Shown: piece after piece, positions 27,706-37,627 of the stretch
Layout: each line of letters opens with the position of its first letter
Numbering within the stretch: the first letter of the stretch is position 1
NCBI RefSeq assembly: GCF_900299535.1
Contig: NZ_OMKE01000036.1
Coordinates: 1-64,000, forward strand
Direction: 5' to 3'
DNA from: Aquimarina aquimarini
GTDB lineage: Bacteria > Bacteroidota > Bacteroidia > Flavobacteriales > Flavobacteriaceae
Length of the DNA: 64,000 nucleotides
Program-made: the position numbers and the translations under genes
Notes under the pieces: model-generated
What the model was told of the DNA's origin: nothing
What the model saw: only the letters and a program-made list of their open reading frames with translations
Database searches by the model: none

Positions 27706-28467
27706 TTATAAAACTTCTTTTTTTCCAACAAAAAAGTATCGTTTAATCACATTTTTAACGTTCTGAAGCAAAAGTTCTTTGCTCCATAATACCATATTAT
27801 CATTCCATCGTTGTGGATGAAAGGTAAACATGATTTTATCAGGTAATCTATCTGCTTTTCTAATGATTTCATCAGTTGCATGAAATGTATCGGTGAAGGA
27901 TGTTTGTACACGATCTCTCACACTTACCTTATGACCATCCCATCGACGTCCTGTATCTGTTAAATAAAAGACTTGCTCAAAATCTACATCAAAATAGGGC
28001 TCTGCTGTAATCTCATAATCTTTGTATGAGTAGGTTTTCCATAAATCTTTAGAATCGTACTTAGACATAGGGCTACCATGCATACATATTGTGGTTACTG
28101 GTGCTAACTTTCTTAAGGCTTCAAGGTTTTTCTCAAAATTTTTTATTCCTTTTTGCAAATCTCCATCGACTGTAGTCAGGCATTCATAATGATATCCTAT
28201 TTCATGCCCTAAACCTGCTATTTCTTGTATCACTTTTTCGTTCCAGCTCTCTGGCACTGCTCTAAAATAATAGGTTCCTTTTATAGTATGTGCTGCCTGT
28301 ATTTTTGCAAACGCAAGAGAGTTATAAGGTAATAGGTCTACATCATGACGCAGTACAATTGCTTTTTGATTAGGGGTATCAATAAACTCATCAAAAGTTT
28401 GAAATGTGTAGTTTTGCCTGATCAATGACTCTAATAGTTCTGTATATTTTTTTACGGTAAAATCCAT
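27706..28467 (-). CDS. Polysaccharide deacetylase-superfamily protein
   Basis: 253 residues. VLRHDVDLLPYNS has the NodB catalytic/metal Asp pair, HEIGYHYE supplies the histidine motif and HGSPMSKYD follows. GTYYFRAVPESW between them is typical for this subgroup, which occurs in capsule/EPS loci. It probably acts in the cytoplasm on a sugar intermediate, since there is no signal peptide. It lies 8 bp after the upstream DUF354 gene and is the last gene of the long upstream operon. Whether it removes acetyl groups or acts on another amide is not certain. Confidence 0.8.
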   Translation of the reverse strand: MDFTVKKYTELLESLIRQNYTFQTFDEFIDTPNQKAIVLRHDVDLLPYNSLAFAKIQAAHTIKGTYYFRAVPESWNEKVIQEIAGLGHEIGYHYECLTTVDGDLQKGIKNFEKNLEALRKLAPVTTICMHGSPMSKYDSKDLWKTYSYKDYEITAEPYFDVDFEQVFYLTDTGRRWDGHKVSVRDRVQTSFTDTFHATDEIIRKADRLPDKIMFTFHPQRWNDNMVLWSKELLLQNVKNVIKRYFFVGKKEVL

Positions 28468-28474
28468 TGTTTTT

Positions 28475-29539
28475 TTAAAAATTAAGATGATAATCAGGGT
28501 TTGTTTTCATTGTAATTTGACTCTCTGGAAAATTTTCTACAAACCACATCATAAATGCAGTTACATCTATTTTATCTGCCAGAAGCTTTTGTTGCCTTTC
28601 TCTAAAAACTTCTTTAAGGCTAGGGATTTCCTCTAATTCTTTGACTTTATCTAAAACATTTTTTCCGTTTTGAAAGTTGTAGACTAATCCATATTGTTCC
28701 TGGTCCTCGTTATAAGCTCTCTTCAAAGAGTTTACATATATAGAAGGGGTGCCTAAAACACCTGCTTCTGATGCCATAGTGGCTCCTTCACCAATAAACA
28801 TTGTGGCTCCTGATAACACTTCATGCATTTGTTCTGGTGCTATTTTGATATTAAATCTTTGGTATTCTTTTGGTAATTTACTTTCTGAAGAGATAAACAC
28901 CGTATACCTATCCGTTAGATATCTTACTAATTCTTCTTTTTCTTTTTCTGAGAAACCATTCTGTCCTTTATCATGTGAAGCATTCCACGAAACAAATCGC
29001 AATAAAACATATTTTTCATCTTCTTTGATATTAAGAATTTTATGGTATGTATGTTTGCTTTGAAAATATTCTGGGTGTAAATATGCCAATTCATGATACC
29101 CGTTATAGCGTATTTGTTTTGGCCCCAGATCTTCTACAAGCACCGATGGGGTAAGCACGGATTTTGTAAAGGGTAAATATATTTTGATTTGCTCCCAGTT
29201 GCCTGAGTCTTCTAATGATATGTGTGGTTTTTGAAGTACTGCTGCGGCATGTGCCGCATAAGGTGAACCGTGACTCATGAATATATCTGGTTTAAATTTT
29301 AACCCTTGAATGATCTCCATCACATCAAACTTGAATAAACCAAAAATCTTTCCTGCTGTTGTATTGTATTTTTTACCAAAGGACTTATAATTAAAACCTT
29401 CTGCTTTGAGCAGTTCTATTTCGTACTCCTTTTGCCTGCATGTAAATAAAAACTCATGTCCTTTTTGTTGCATTCTCTTTGCTAAATTTTTAAAAAGATG
29501 CACGTGTCCTGGGTGTCCTATATCGACTAATATTTTCAT
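28475..29539 (-). CDS. DUF354 / UDP-GlcNAc 2-epimerase-like GT-B fold protein
   Basis: 354 residues. The N-terminus MKILVDIGHPGHVHLFKNLA is the signature of DUF354, a family with the GT-B fold related to UDP-GlcNAc 2-epimerases and glycosyltransferases. FIGEGATMASEAGVLGTPSIY near 250-275 forms the nucleotide-sugar binding loop. Its start overlaps the stop of the upstream FemAB-like gene by four bases, so the two are translationally coupled. Probable role: glycosyltransferase or epimerase in building the exopolysaccharide repeat. Confidence 0.8.
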   Translation of the reverse strand: MKILVDIGHPGHVHLFKNLAKRMQQKGHEFLFTCRQKEYEIELLKAEGFNYKSFGKKYNTTAGKIFGLFKFDVMEIIQGLKFKPDIFMSHGSPYAAHAAAVLQKPHISLEDSGNWEQIKIYLPFTKSVLTPSVLVEDLGPKQIRYNGYHELAYLHPEYFQSKHTYHKILNIKEDEKYVLLRFVSWNASHDKGQNGFSEKEKEELVRYLTDRYTVFISSESKLPKEYQRFNIKIAPEQMHEVLSGATMFIGEGATMASEAGVLGTPSIYVNSLKRAYNEDQEQYGLVYNFQNGKNVLDKVKELEEIPSLKEVFRERQQKLLADKIDVTAFMMWFVENFPESQITMKTNPDYHLNF

Positions 29540-30543
29540 GATGTCTTTTTTAAAATTTTTACTGCGGTTTTACCAATGTTGTATAGTATGGGTTTGGATA
29601 CATACAAAAACCTACCGTGCTCTACTAGATCTCCACCAAATTTGGATTTAAATTCTCTTACTCCATAATCCTGATCTGGTTTTCCTGCTCCCATAAAATC
29701 AAATCGTGCTATATCATTTTTATAGGCATACTCCATAGCTGCCCAAGTTGCCAATATACTAGGATATACATTTTTGTATACTCCATCTTTACCACAGACA
29801 AACCATTCATAGATCACTTTATCTTTGAGGATTGGGCAAACAATTCCTCCTATAATTTCTCCTTGATATTGAATCAAAAGAAATCTGGCTGTTTTGCTTT
29901 CCCACATTTTCTGAAAAAATTCTAGATCAGGTAACGGGGTTTTTACTTTGGTTGTATATAAATGATGTAAAATAGTATAGTATGCTGCTATATCATCTGT
30001 ATTTTGAGCTTCTATAATTTCGGCTCCATTTTTAATACTTTTCTTAACTTGTCTAAGCTTACTGCTACTCATTCTTTTTCGCATTACTCCCTCATCGCTA
30101 CAATCCAAATGGAAGTTACAATGTGGCACGTACTCAAACCCTACTTTTTGAAAAACATCTTTGTAGCTACTATAATCATTAAGATTCCTTATCTCAAAAT
30201 AAATAGCTTTTTTATGCATCTTCTTTACTACCTGTTTCAACAATTCTTCTATTTCTGTATTTGTTACATCATTGCTAAAAACGGGACCTCCGTAAATAAT
30301 TGCTCTACTTGTAAATGTAGATTTGATGCCTTTTTCTTTTTGGATAATCCCTGCAATCAAAGCTGTTATTTTTGAACCTCGTTCGATAGCAAAGCCAAAT
30401 GTTTCTAATCCTACATTTTTGAAAAAGTGTAAAGCTTGTTTGGTCTGAAAAAAATTGGCTGTATCAGATGATGCTAATAGTACTTGCCATTGTTGTTCTG
30501 TAATAGCACCTAACATGTTATGTGTTTTATATTCTTTTGTCAT
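29536..30543 (-). CDS. FemAB/GNAT-like acyl- or aminoacyl-transferase
   Basis: 335 residues with tandem GNAT folds. The C-terminal part (FLLIQYQGEIIGGIVCPILKD, WAAMEYAYKNDIARFDFMGAG, YGVREFKSKFGGD) matches the FemAB/FemX-like group found in capsule loci ('lipid II glycyltransferase-like'). Likely transfers an acyl or aminoacyl group to a sugar of the repeat unit. Four-base overlaps on both sides (28475 gene and 30540 gene) show tight translational coupling with the GT-B protein and the glycosyltransferase. The donor is unknown. The adjacent ligase-type genes (ATP-grasp, asparagine-synthetase-like) make an amino-acid-decorated glycan plausible. Confidence 0.8.
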   Translation of the reverse strand: MTKEYKTHNMLGAITEQQWQVLLASSDTANFFQTKQALHFFKNVGLETFGFAIERGSKITALIAGIIQKEKGIKSTFTSRAIIYGGPVFSNDVTNTEIEELLKQVVKKMHKKAIYFEIRNLNDYSSYKDVFQKVGFEYVPHCNFHLDCSDEGVMRKRMSSSKLRQVKKSIKNGAEIIEAQNTDDIAAYYTILHHLYTTKVKTPLPDLEFFQKMWESKTARFLLIQYQGEIIGGIVCPILKDKVIYEWFVCGKDGVYKNVYPSILATWAAMEYAYKNDIARFDFMGAGKPDQDYGVREFKSKFGGDLVEHGRFLYVSKPILYNIGKTAVKILKKTS

Positions 30544-31460
30544 GATATTGCGCTTTTGTATACTTTTATCAACTGATGTGCAATGGTCTCAGAGGTCAAG
30601 TGATTAATTGTATCTCTACCTGTTGTTTTTTGTTCCAGAGATGATGCTTCTTGAATACGATCTGCGATTTCTTGTGGGGTGAAACCAGTTATAAAACACC
30701 CTTTGGTATCTGCTATAACTTTTCTTATGTCTCCTACATCTACGGCCACAATCTTGCTGTTACAAGCCATAGCTTCTTTTATTACGTTTGGAGAGCCTTC
30801 CCACAAACTAGTAAGTAATACTACATCTGCAGAATTAAAATAATAAGGCATCAGATCATTAGGTATATCTACTAGTGTATGTAATTCAAATTCGCTTTCT
30901 TGCAATAACTCAAAAGCAGCTTCAGCTAGTATAAAATTCTTTTCAAACCGGGCTGGGTTTGCGGCAAAAAGAATATGTCTTTTTTGAGAGTTCCATTGCG
31001 TAATCTTTAATGCTTCTACCTTTGTATAGGGTTTAAATTTTTTAACATCTACTCCGTTGGGAATAACATAAACTTCATCTAAACCTGATGCTTTTTGCAT
31101 GTCTTTGGATTTGACAATAACTTTTTTCCAAAAAAAAGAATTAAAAAACATAATGAAATATTTAAAAAATCTCGATTCTTTTACGTCACTTCCCATTAAT
31201 GAAACGACCAAAGGTTTGGCTCCTGATAGAGCAGCGACCATTGCGCTTAATGAATAATGTGCATGAATACAGTCGAATTCTTTATTTTTCAAAAACTTTT
31301 TTAGTTTAAATATATTGCTGAAATACCCCTTAATTCCTTTGCCTTTTATTCCATAAAAGACAACTTGATGACCTAAGTCTATCAAAGATTGTCCTTGATT
31401 TTTAATGATAGGAGAAATGCCATTTTTTGCATTCCCACTGCTTATAAAAAGAATTTTCAT
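30540..31460 (-). CDS. Glycosyltransferase family 4
   Basis: 306 residues, short for the family. N-terminal Rossmann start MKILFISSGNAKNGISPIIK, FDCIHAHYSLSAM and SLMGSDVKES are typical GT4 acceptor-side motifs. WEGSPNVIKEAMACNSKIVA holds the E-x7-E donor-binding motif. It adds one sugar to the lipid-linked repeat at the cytoplasmic face. It overlaps the FemAB-like gene by four bases. Confidence 0.88.
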   Translation of the reverse strand: MKILFISSGNAKNGISPIIKNQGQSLIDLGHQVVFYGIKGKGIKGYFSNIFKLKKFLKNKEFDCIHAHYSLSAMVAALSGAKPLVVSLMGSDVKESRFFKYFIMFFNSFFWKKVIVKSKDMQKASGLDEVYVIPNGVDVKKFKPYTKVEALKITQWNSQKRHILFAANPARFEKNFILAEAAFELLQESEFELHTLVDIPNDLMPYYFNSADVVLLTSLWEGSPNVIKEAMACNSKIVAVDVGDIRKVIADTKGCFITGFTPQEIADRIQEASSLEQKTTGRDTINHLTSETIAHQLIKVYKSAIS

Positions 31461-31644
31461 CTGTTTTATATATATTGTTTTAGAGACCAGATACGTGCAT
31501 ACCCATCATTTGCTTCTAAATATTATTATTTAATTTTAGAGCCTATCCTATCATGGCTTCAATTATATTGAAACGTACATGTATGTATTTATACGAAAAT
31601 GTCCTCCAAAAAACAGTTAGTTATTATTGTTGTTTATACGGTAG

Positions 31645-32676
31645 TCACATACTTTTTTTTATGTATTGACAAATAGAATCTGCATAGATCTTTTCGAGAT
31701 CTATAGCTATTTCTTTTGCAGACCAACCGTTTTCTGTTTTAACAAAATAAGCATCAGACATGTTTACAATAGAGGTTCCAAAATAAATTCCCTGCATTTC
31801 TATCAGGTAATATTTCTCTCCATCAAAAGCAATATCCAATGAAACATGAGGTATGTCTAAATGCTGAAAAATTTCTTCTGCAAAATCCAGTATTTGATGA
31901 GTTAATTCTGATTGGGTTCCTGGCTTATAATTTGTTTTACTGCCACTCGCCCGAAAATCATTTTCTCTATTGTATCTGGTTAACACAAAATAGCGTTTAC
32001 CAAATACAAGGATTTTCCAGTCTTTTTTTAGGTTAGGAACAAACTGTTGGATAATGAATTTTTTTCTATAAATAGAGTCTTTGATATATCCTTTATGTTT
32101 GTAGGTTCGTCCTAGTTCCCACAAATAATTTTTCAGATAAAATGTTCTTGCTATCTTTTTTGTTTTTTTTATCAGGTCTTTTTCATTTTTTGCCAAACGT
32201 ACTGTTGTTCCAGATGCTCCCATAGCTCCTTTTAGCACTACAGGATACTCTATTTCTTTGAGACAAGGTTCTAATTCATCTATTGTACCTAGTTTAAATG
32301 TTTTTAGGTTACAAAATTGATTTGGCAAAATAATGTTTCTCAATAACTCCATGAATACTTTGTTATTGTTCGCTTTCAGATATTTATATGATGGTATCAC
32401 TCGAGCTTTTGACAACTCTAATGCATATATTATATCTTCTATATAGTTTTTATAAAAATAATTAGGATCTTCAGAAGACGTATAGATAATAGTGCTTTCA
32501 GATAGGTCTTTTGATTTCCAGTTTATTTCAGAAAACTCAGAAAATATAACTTCATAATTATGTTCAAGAAAATAATATACTAGTTTGGACTTATCCATAC
32601 CACTACGATAAGGAGTATCCATATGCTTTGACCCAAAATTCCCTTTGTAATCAGTAAGCGCTACTATTTTTTCCAT
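31645..32676 (-). CDS. ATP-grasp ligase-like protein
   Basis: 343 residues. The ATP-grasp region runs from about 100: YPVVLKGAMGASGTTV (from 144; glycine-rich ATP loop with Lys149), KKFIIQQFVPNLKKDWKILV (205-224) and the metal-binding end YLIEMQGIYFG, where the usual ExN is ExQ. The N-terminus has GSKHMDTPYR, shared with the relic at 32772-32960. ATP-grasp enzymes join a carboxylate to an amine, thiol or similar group by way of an acyl phosphate. In this locus it could attach an amino acid or peptide to a sugar. It lies 184 bp upstream of the glycosyltransferase gene. Confidence 0.8.
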   Translation of the reverse strand: MEKIVALTDYKGNFGSKHMDTPYRSGMDKSKLVYYFLEHNYEVIFSEFSEINWKSKDLSESTIIYTSSEDPNYFYKNYIEDIIYALELSKARVIPSYKYLKANNNKVFMELLRNIILPNQFCNLKTFKLGTIDELEPCLKEIEYPVVLKGAMGASGTTVRLAKNEKDLIKKTKKIARTFYLKNYLWELGRTYKHKGYIKDSIYRKKFIIQQFVPNLKKDWKILVFGKRYFVLTRYNRENDFRASGSKTNYKPGTQSELTHQILDFAEEIFQHLDIPHVSLDIAFDGEKYYLIEMQGIYFGTSIVNMSDAYFVKTENGWSAKEIAIDLEKIYADSICQYIKKSM

Positions 32677-32771
32677 GAGTATTCATTTTATTATTGATTA
32701 GTTTCTCAAATAGTAAAATATTACTATTTGTATACATTGTTTAGATTGCTATTTATTCTTTAATAAATTCA

Positions 32772-32960
32772 TTATTTTAAATTTATATCAGGGATAAAAT
32801 GCTGTATAATAAACTTATCTTTATTGGTATCGTCTTTTAGGCGCTCTTTTTCTGCAAAGTAACCAGCTAGCTTGTCTTTACCCATATTGCGATATGGAGT
32901 TTTCATGTGTTTGATACCTAACTTTTGATTACAGTTGGTATGCATCATTGTTTGATTCAT
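32772..32960 (-). pseudogene. Relic of an ATP-grasp gene, internally deleted
   Basis: A 62-codon frame whose two ends match the neighbouring ATP-grasp protein. LGIKHMKTPYRNMGKDKLAG corresponds to FGSKHMDTPYRSGMDKSKLV (residues 14-33), and KDKFIIQHFIPDIN corresponds to KKFIIQQFVPNLK (205 on). About 165 residues between them are missing, in frame, including the ATP loop, and everything after is gone. It overlaps the end of the asparagine-synthetase-like gene by 32 bp. It is therefore best read as the remains of a tandem duplicate, not a working gene. Confidence 0.75.
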
Positions 32961-34698
32961 AGTGTGAAAGGTGTTTTGAGTTTGTTTTTGGTTGATATTG
33001 TATAGCTATTAAAATAGACACTGCCATAAGTAATGTATCTCGCTCTTTTTCTGGGGTATGTGGTGATATAGTATCGAGCATACTACTTAAGACAGATGCG
33101 TCAAAAAAAGAGGTGTTATTGAGTGCCTCTTCTATTATTTTTTTATGTGTCAATGTTCCTGATATGATACCTAAATTATCTAGATTCGGGGTTTTCACTT
33201 TTCGTTTAAAACGTTTTTTTATGAATGGAATAATAATTTTATACAGATATATTGACTCTCTTACATCTTTAGGGCGATATCCTTTTCCTGTTATTTGATG
33301 GTAAATTGTACAGTTTGTCTTTTTTATTATATCTGCATATAGATACTGTCCTTTCATTCGTTTTAAAGGGTTTTCTGTAAAAAAATCATTATTTGCTCCT
33401 GCATATTGCGTGGTAAGTAATTCTTTGATAAATGTATAATCAAGAAAAGGGGTTCGTACTTTGACATGTTGCATTTGTATACTAACCCATTGCCCGAAAA
33501 ATTTTCTAAAAATCTCTTCAAATACAAAAACATAAAACTTCTGATTCTCTGTAAGGTGATTAGGTATTGCTTCTTTATATACTATTACCTCATCTATCAA
33601 TTCTTGAAGTTCTGTTTTATAATTTTCTTTTTGTATTACTTTTAATGCTTTTGCATTCGTTATTTTATCTTTTATTTCTTGTGAGGTCTTACTTATAAAG
33701 ACATCTGCTAATGTAGTAGAAGTTACTGCTCCTGTAAGATGTAATGCCCTAAATAACTCACTACCAACAATACCAGAAAGCAAGTAATCTGATTCTTTGG
33801 CTATTTGCTCTGTACTATATAAAAAATGTGGATAAATAAATCCATTCCCTCCTGGATATTGGTGGATATATGAGATTGCTTTATGTATATATTCTTGATT
33901 TAGATACTCATCACTTCCTAAATCATAATATTTATAAGGTATATTAAGTTTGGTTGCATTCTCTTTGGGTATGGATACATCATCATTCTCAGGCCTCCCA
34001 AAAGAAAAAGTTTTAAAGTCTTTATTATGAAATGTAGCACAACTTACCAAAGTTCGACCATCAAATCCACTAGTAAAAGCAATATCAAAACTGGTATCTG
34101 GAAAATAATGACTCGTGGTTTCTATAAATAAATCGCTTAATCGATCAACAGTTTTTGCTCCTTTGGCAGGGTGTTGAGTAAACATAGAAACCGTATCTAA
34201 ATGTTTTTGTATTTCTAACCTATCCTCTAATATGGTTAAAAAAGAATTACAAGGAACTAATTGTATTTCTTGATATAATGTTCTATTAAAAAAGCCATAA
34301 TTAAACAATAGCGTCTCTAATATAAACTTTTTATTTATCGAAAATTCTTTTTTTGATTTTTCTCTAATATACTGAATTGATGATGAAAAACAGCTGTTAT
34401 CTGTAGTGTAATAAATTGGTAATACATTCAGAAAACTACTATATATTTTAATCGTTTTATTATGAACTACAATAGCATAAAAGTTACCTCTAAGCTTAGG
34501 GATATCATCTGAATGACAATTAAAAAGAGCTTCTTTTTCTCCTATATAATCTCCAAAGACAAAGATTGTTACATCATCTTCATGATAGTGAGTATACCTA
34601 CTTCCTTGCGTGGTCAATATCCAATCTTCTGTAAGCCCTATTTGATACTTATCTGGCTCAGTATTCTTTGATGCTGTTATAATAAAATGATCTATCAT
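32929..34698 (-). CDS. Asparagine-synthetase-like amide ligase
   Basis: 589 residues. The N-terminal 170 residues resemble a glutaminase domain of class II amidotransferases but lack the catalytic Cys at position 2 (the protein begins MIDHF). The synthetase domain has the PP-loop region FTSGFDGRTLVS (from 208), where the usual SGGxDS is altered to SGFDGRT, and GIVGSELFRAL further on. Homologues with degenerate glutaminase domains occur in polysaccharide and peptide-modification clusters. Likely an ATP-dependent amide-forming enzyme, or a relative that lost one half-reaction. Its ATG follows directly on the stop codon of the membrane protein gene upstream. Confidence 0.8.
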   Translation of the reverse strand: MIDHFIITASKNTEPDKYQIGLTEDWILTTQGSRYTHYHEDDVTIFVFGDYIGEKEALFNCHSDDIPKLRGNFYAIVVHNKTIKIYSSFLNVLPIYYTTDNSCFSSSIQYIREKSKKEFSINKKFILETLLFNYGFFNRTLYQEIQLVPCNSFLTILEDRLEIQKHLDTVSMFTQHPAKGAKTVDRLSDLFIETTSHYFPDTSFDIAFTSGFDGRTLVSCATFHNKDFKTFSFGRPENDDVSIPKENATKLNIPYKYYDLGSDEYLNQEYIHKAISYIHQYPGGNGFIYPHFLYSTEQIAKESDYLLSGIVGSELFRALHLTGAVTSTTLADVFISKTSQEIKDKITNAKALKVIQKENYKTELQELIDEVIVYKEAIPNHLTENQKFYVFVFEEIFRKFFGQWVSIQMQHVKVRTPFLDYTFIKELLTTQYAGANNDFFTENPLKRMKGQYLYADIIKKTNCTIYHQITGKGYRPKDVRESIYLYKIIIPFIKKRFKRKVKTPNLDNLGIISGTLTHKKIIEEALNNTSFFDASVLSSMLDTISPHTPEKERDTLLMAVSILIAIQYQPKTNSKHLSHYESNNDAYQL

Positions 34699-36117
34699 TT
34701 ATAAAAGTTCTCTATTTGATAATTTAAACAGGTTCCACATTAATATGGCTGCAAAAATGAAAAACAAGTATATTTTCCAATGTTTTATCTTTTTAGGGTA
34801 GTCTGTTACTATACCATCCGCCATAAAAATGAGTAAAAAAGGTAGTGCCAATAACTGAAATCTATCTTGAAAAGATATTCCTGATATTGCCAAAATCAGA
34901 ATATATCCTACTACAAAACTTAAAATAAAAACACTTGCTTTTGGAGGATACTTAATAACTCTATACAAACCAAAAAACATAAAAAAGTATAAACTATTAC
35001 GTATAATCTCATTCTGAAAATGTGCAAAAATTCCTAGTTGAACTTCTTCAAAATCTAACAAAGAGGGAAAAGGTGTTACAATAGCTCCTGCAAAAAGTAA
35101 AGGCGCTACTATTGCTTTTGTATATGAAATACCTCTGGTATTGGCTGTATGGCTTAATTCATTATCAAATTGATTTTGACTAGCTGTTACAATAGCTTCT
35201 ATATTTTCTTTCATCCCTAATTGCTCTACTATAGTATAACTACCATAAACAAGGAGTAACGAAATACATACAGATAAAATACGATAGTGTTTTCTTTTTG
35301 TTTTTAGAAAAATAAGCTGAAGTAAAATACATCCCAATAGTAGTGGTGCAATAAATGTTCTAAAATACAATGTAATTACAATCTGAAAAATGATAAAACC
35401 AAAAACAAAAGGTTTAAACTTCTCTGTATACATAAGCTTTGTTACAAAATAACCTATGTTTACAATAATGAATATCAAAAGTGTTTCTTTTAATATCATG
35501 GCCCCAAACCACAAAAAAGGAGGCATGAGCATCATAAGAATCCCAGTAAGTCTAGCTCTTTTTTCATCATAAATATATCGTGTAATTTGATACATTCTAA
35601 CTACAGTAAAGCTCCCTATAAGAATATTAAAAAATTTTATTACAATGGTATAGGAACCAAATATGTAATACAAAATTCCTATTACAATTGAAAACCCATA
35701 GTCTGATTGCCCTTTCCAAAATCCAGATAATGTCTTAAAAATACCATTTCCCTTCTCTATAGCCTCTGCAACCATTTTTCCTGATGCATCATAATTTATA
35801 GAATCAATCGCTCCTATCTCAAATGGCAAACTCACTTCATCAAAAAACATAGTATATACATACATCATAATTACCCCTAGTATTCTATAAAGAATACTAT
35901 GCAAAAAGAGTTTTTTAATAAATCCCGTATTATTGTTTGTAGTAGCACAATACTTGCTATAGTGTGGCAAAGCAATAAAGAATAAAAAGATTGTACCCAA
36001 TCCTCCTAATAGGATTAATAATGGCATGGTATATTCAGGAAATAACAATATATGCGTTGCCATTACGATTATCGCAAATAGCAGAGCTATACCAGAATAT
36101 GTTTTTGTCCATGTCAT
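34699..36117 (-). CDS. Multi-pass membrane protein, polysaccharide polymerase (Wzy) candidate
   Basis: 472 residues with about 11-12 hydrophobic helices and a longer loop near residues 85-140. No conserved family could be named. Position between flippase and decorating enzymes, and the absence of any other polymerase in the locus, suggest the Wzy role: joining lipid-linked repeats in the periplasm. Glycosyltransferase-39-like or EpsG-like proteins are alternatives. Confidence 0.65.
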   Translation of the reverse strand: MTWTKTYSGIALLFAIIVMATHILLFPEYTMPLLILLGGLGTIFLFFIALPHYSKYCATTNNNTGFIKKLFLHSILYRILGVIMMYVYTMFFDEVSLPFEIGAIDSINYDASGKMVAEAIEKGNGIFKTLSGFWKGQSDYGFSIVIGILYYIFGSYTIVIKFFNILIGSFTVVRMYQITRYIYDEKRARLTGILMMLMPPFLWFGAMILKETLLIFIIVNIGYFVTKLMYTEKFKPFVFGFIIFQIVITLYFRTFIAPLLLGCILLQLIFLKTKRKHYRILSVCISLLLVYGSYTIVEQLGMKENIEAIVTASQNQFDNELSHTANTRGISYTKAIVAPLLFAGAIVTPFPSLLDFEEVQLGIFAHFQNEIIRNSLYFFMFFGLYRVIKYPPKASVFILSFVVGYILILAISGISFQDRFQLLALPFLLIFMADGIVTDYPKKIKHWKIYLFFIFAAILMWNLFKLSNRELL

Positions 36118-36184
36118 ACTAAGTGATTTAGATATATTTTCACTCTATATTAATCTTATTTTTTAAAGTTCTTTTTTAAATAAT

Positions 36185-37627
36185 TTATGATTTTCTTAAT
36201 TTTGATTGAATACTGTTTTTGATATCCTCATATTCTTTAAACTTAAATAGATAGGAACATATTATATACCCTATCACGCTTGTTACCACTCCTCCTCCCA
36301 AAAATACACCTCTATTATCTATATAACTCCATACAAAATAGCTTATTACAACAGACAAAACACTAGCAAAAATATAAGGTAGCATATCTATAATTTGTTT
36401 GATTCCTGAATACCCAATGTACTTTCCAGTATAATAAGCATAGGTGAAAAACCCTATACAGGATACACAAACATATCCTATAGCAATAATTGTCATTCCA
36501 AACTGATAAGTTGCTGCTAGTGTGAGAATAGTAATTGTATTATTTATAATTTCTAATTTTAGAAATAAATCAGACCTTCCTCTCGCATTCAATAGATTAG
36601 TATTAATAGCATTAATGGGGAAAAAAATAACTCCTATTGTCAATATCTGTAATAAGATAACAGTAGGTAACCATTTCTCTGTTAGTAATATCAAAACCAA
36701 CGGATGTGCAAAAACGATCAAGGAAATAATCATAGGAAAAAGTAAAAAAGCAGTTAGCTTGACACTTCTTCTCATTACTTTTTTCACCTGCTCATTATCA
36801 TCGATAACATCTACCAATATCGGAAATGATACATTCTGTATAATAGTAGTAACCAGTGTTGCTGGAATCTGCTTGAATAACGTTGCTCGTGTATAATACC
36901 CTAACTCTTCTGATTTATAAATCTTCCCTATCACAACAAGGTATATATTTTGAAAAGCCGCATATAAAAGTGTCGTGGCCAAAATCTTAGACCCAAAATC
37001 AAAAAGTTGTTTTAATGCTTGAATACTAAAAACAAATGATGGTTTCCAACTATTCATCACCCAAAACAAAAGTGAAGTCATAAAGTTCCTTGATAAATAT
37101 TGTAATACAAGTGACCAAACCCCTAAACCTGATAACGCACAACTAATTCCAACAGCAACCCCAGTAAGTCCAGCTGTAATATTTACTATTGCTTGTGTTT
37201 TAAAATTAATTTGTTTGATTAAAATTGTACGATGAACAATTGCTGCCGAAGAAATAATAACATTAAGTCCTACAACTTTGACCAGATCAATTAATATAGG
37301 CTCATTATAAAAATTAGCGATAAACGGTGCTGTAAAATATAGTATTGCATAGACGACAATACTAATCAAGAAGTTAAAAAAGAATGTAGTTGAGTAATCT
37401 ATCTGATTTGCATCCTTTTTTTGAATTAATGCTCTACTAAATCCACTTTCTACAATAGCTTGAGAGATTGTTATAAAAATTGTAATCATCCCAACCAGTC
37501 CAAAGTCTTCTGGTAATAGTAGTCGTGCAAGAATAATTCCAAAAACAAACTGGATAAGCATTGTAGAAGACTTATCGATACCACTCCATATAACACCATT
37601 GGCAGCTTTACTTTTTAGACTATTCAC
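36185..37627 (-). CDS. Oligosaccharide flippase (Wzx/MOP family)
   Basis: 480 residues, GTG start (no ATG nearby; MNSLKSKAANGVIWSGIDK is the usual family N-terminus). About 14 membrane helices; FVFGIILARLLLPEDFGLVG and ALIQKKDANQIDYSTTFFFN are typical of WzxC/TuaB-type flippases. It moves the undecaprenyl-linked repeat across the inner membrane for polymerisation. It is the first gene of the minus-strand exopolysaccharide operon; 284 bp separate it from the divergent fasciclin gene. Confidence 0.9.
   Translation of the reverse strand: MNSLKSKAANGVIWSGIDKSSTMLIQFVFGIILARLLLPEDFGLVGMITIFITISQAIVESGFSRALIQKKDANQIDYSTTFFFNFLISIVVYAILYFTAPFIANFYNEPILIDLVKVVGLNVIISSAAIVHRTILIKQINFKTQAIVNITAGLTGVAVGISCALSGLGVWSLVLQYLSRNFMTSLLFWVMNSWKPSFVFSIQALKQLFDFGSKILATTLLYAAFQNIYLVVIGKIYKSEELGYYTRATLFKQIPATLVTTIIQNVSFPILVDVIDDNEQVKKVMRRSVKLTAFLLFPMIISLIVFAHPLVLILLTEKWLPTVILLQILTIGVIFFPINAINTNLLNARGRSDLFLKLEIINNTITILTLAATYQFGMTIIAIGYVCVSCIGFFTYAYYTGKYIGYSGIKQIIDMLPYIFASVLSVVISYFVWSYIDNRGVFLGGGVVTSVIGYIICSYLFKFKEYEDIKNSIQSKLRKS

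Noticed and set aside
18192-28740. Further GAGTTTAC words (for example near 18190 and 28730)
   Set aside because: They lie inside coding genes without the rest of the repeat; chance matches.
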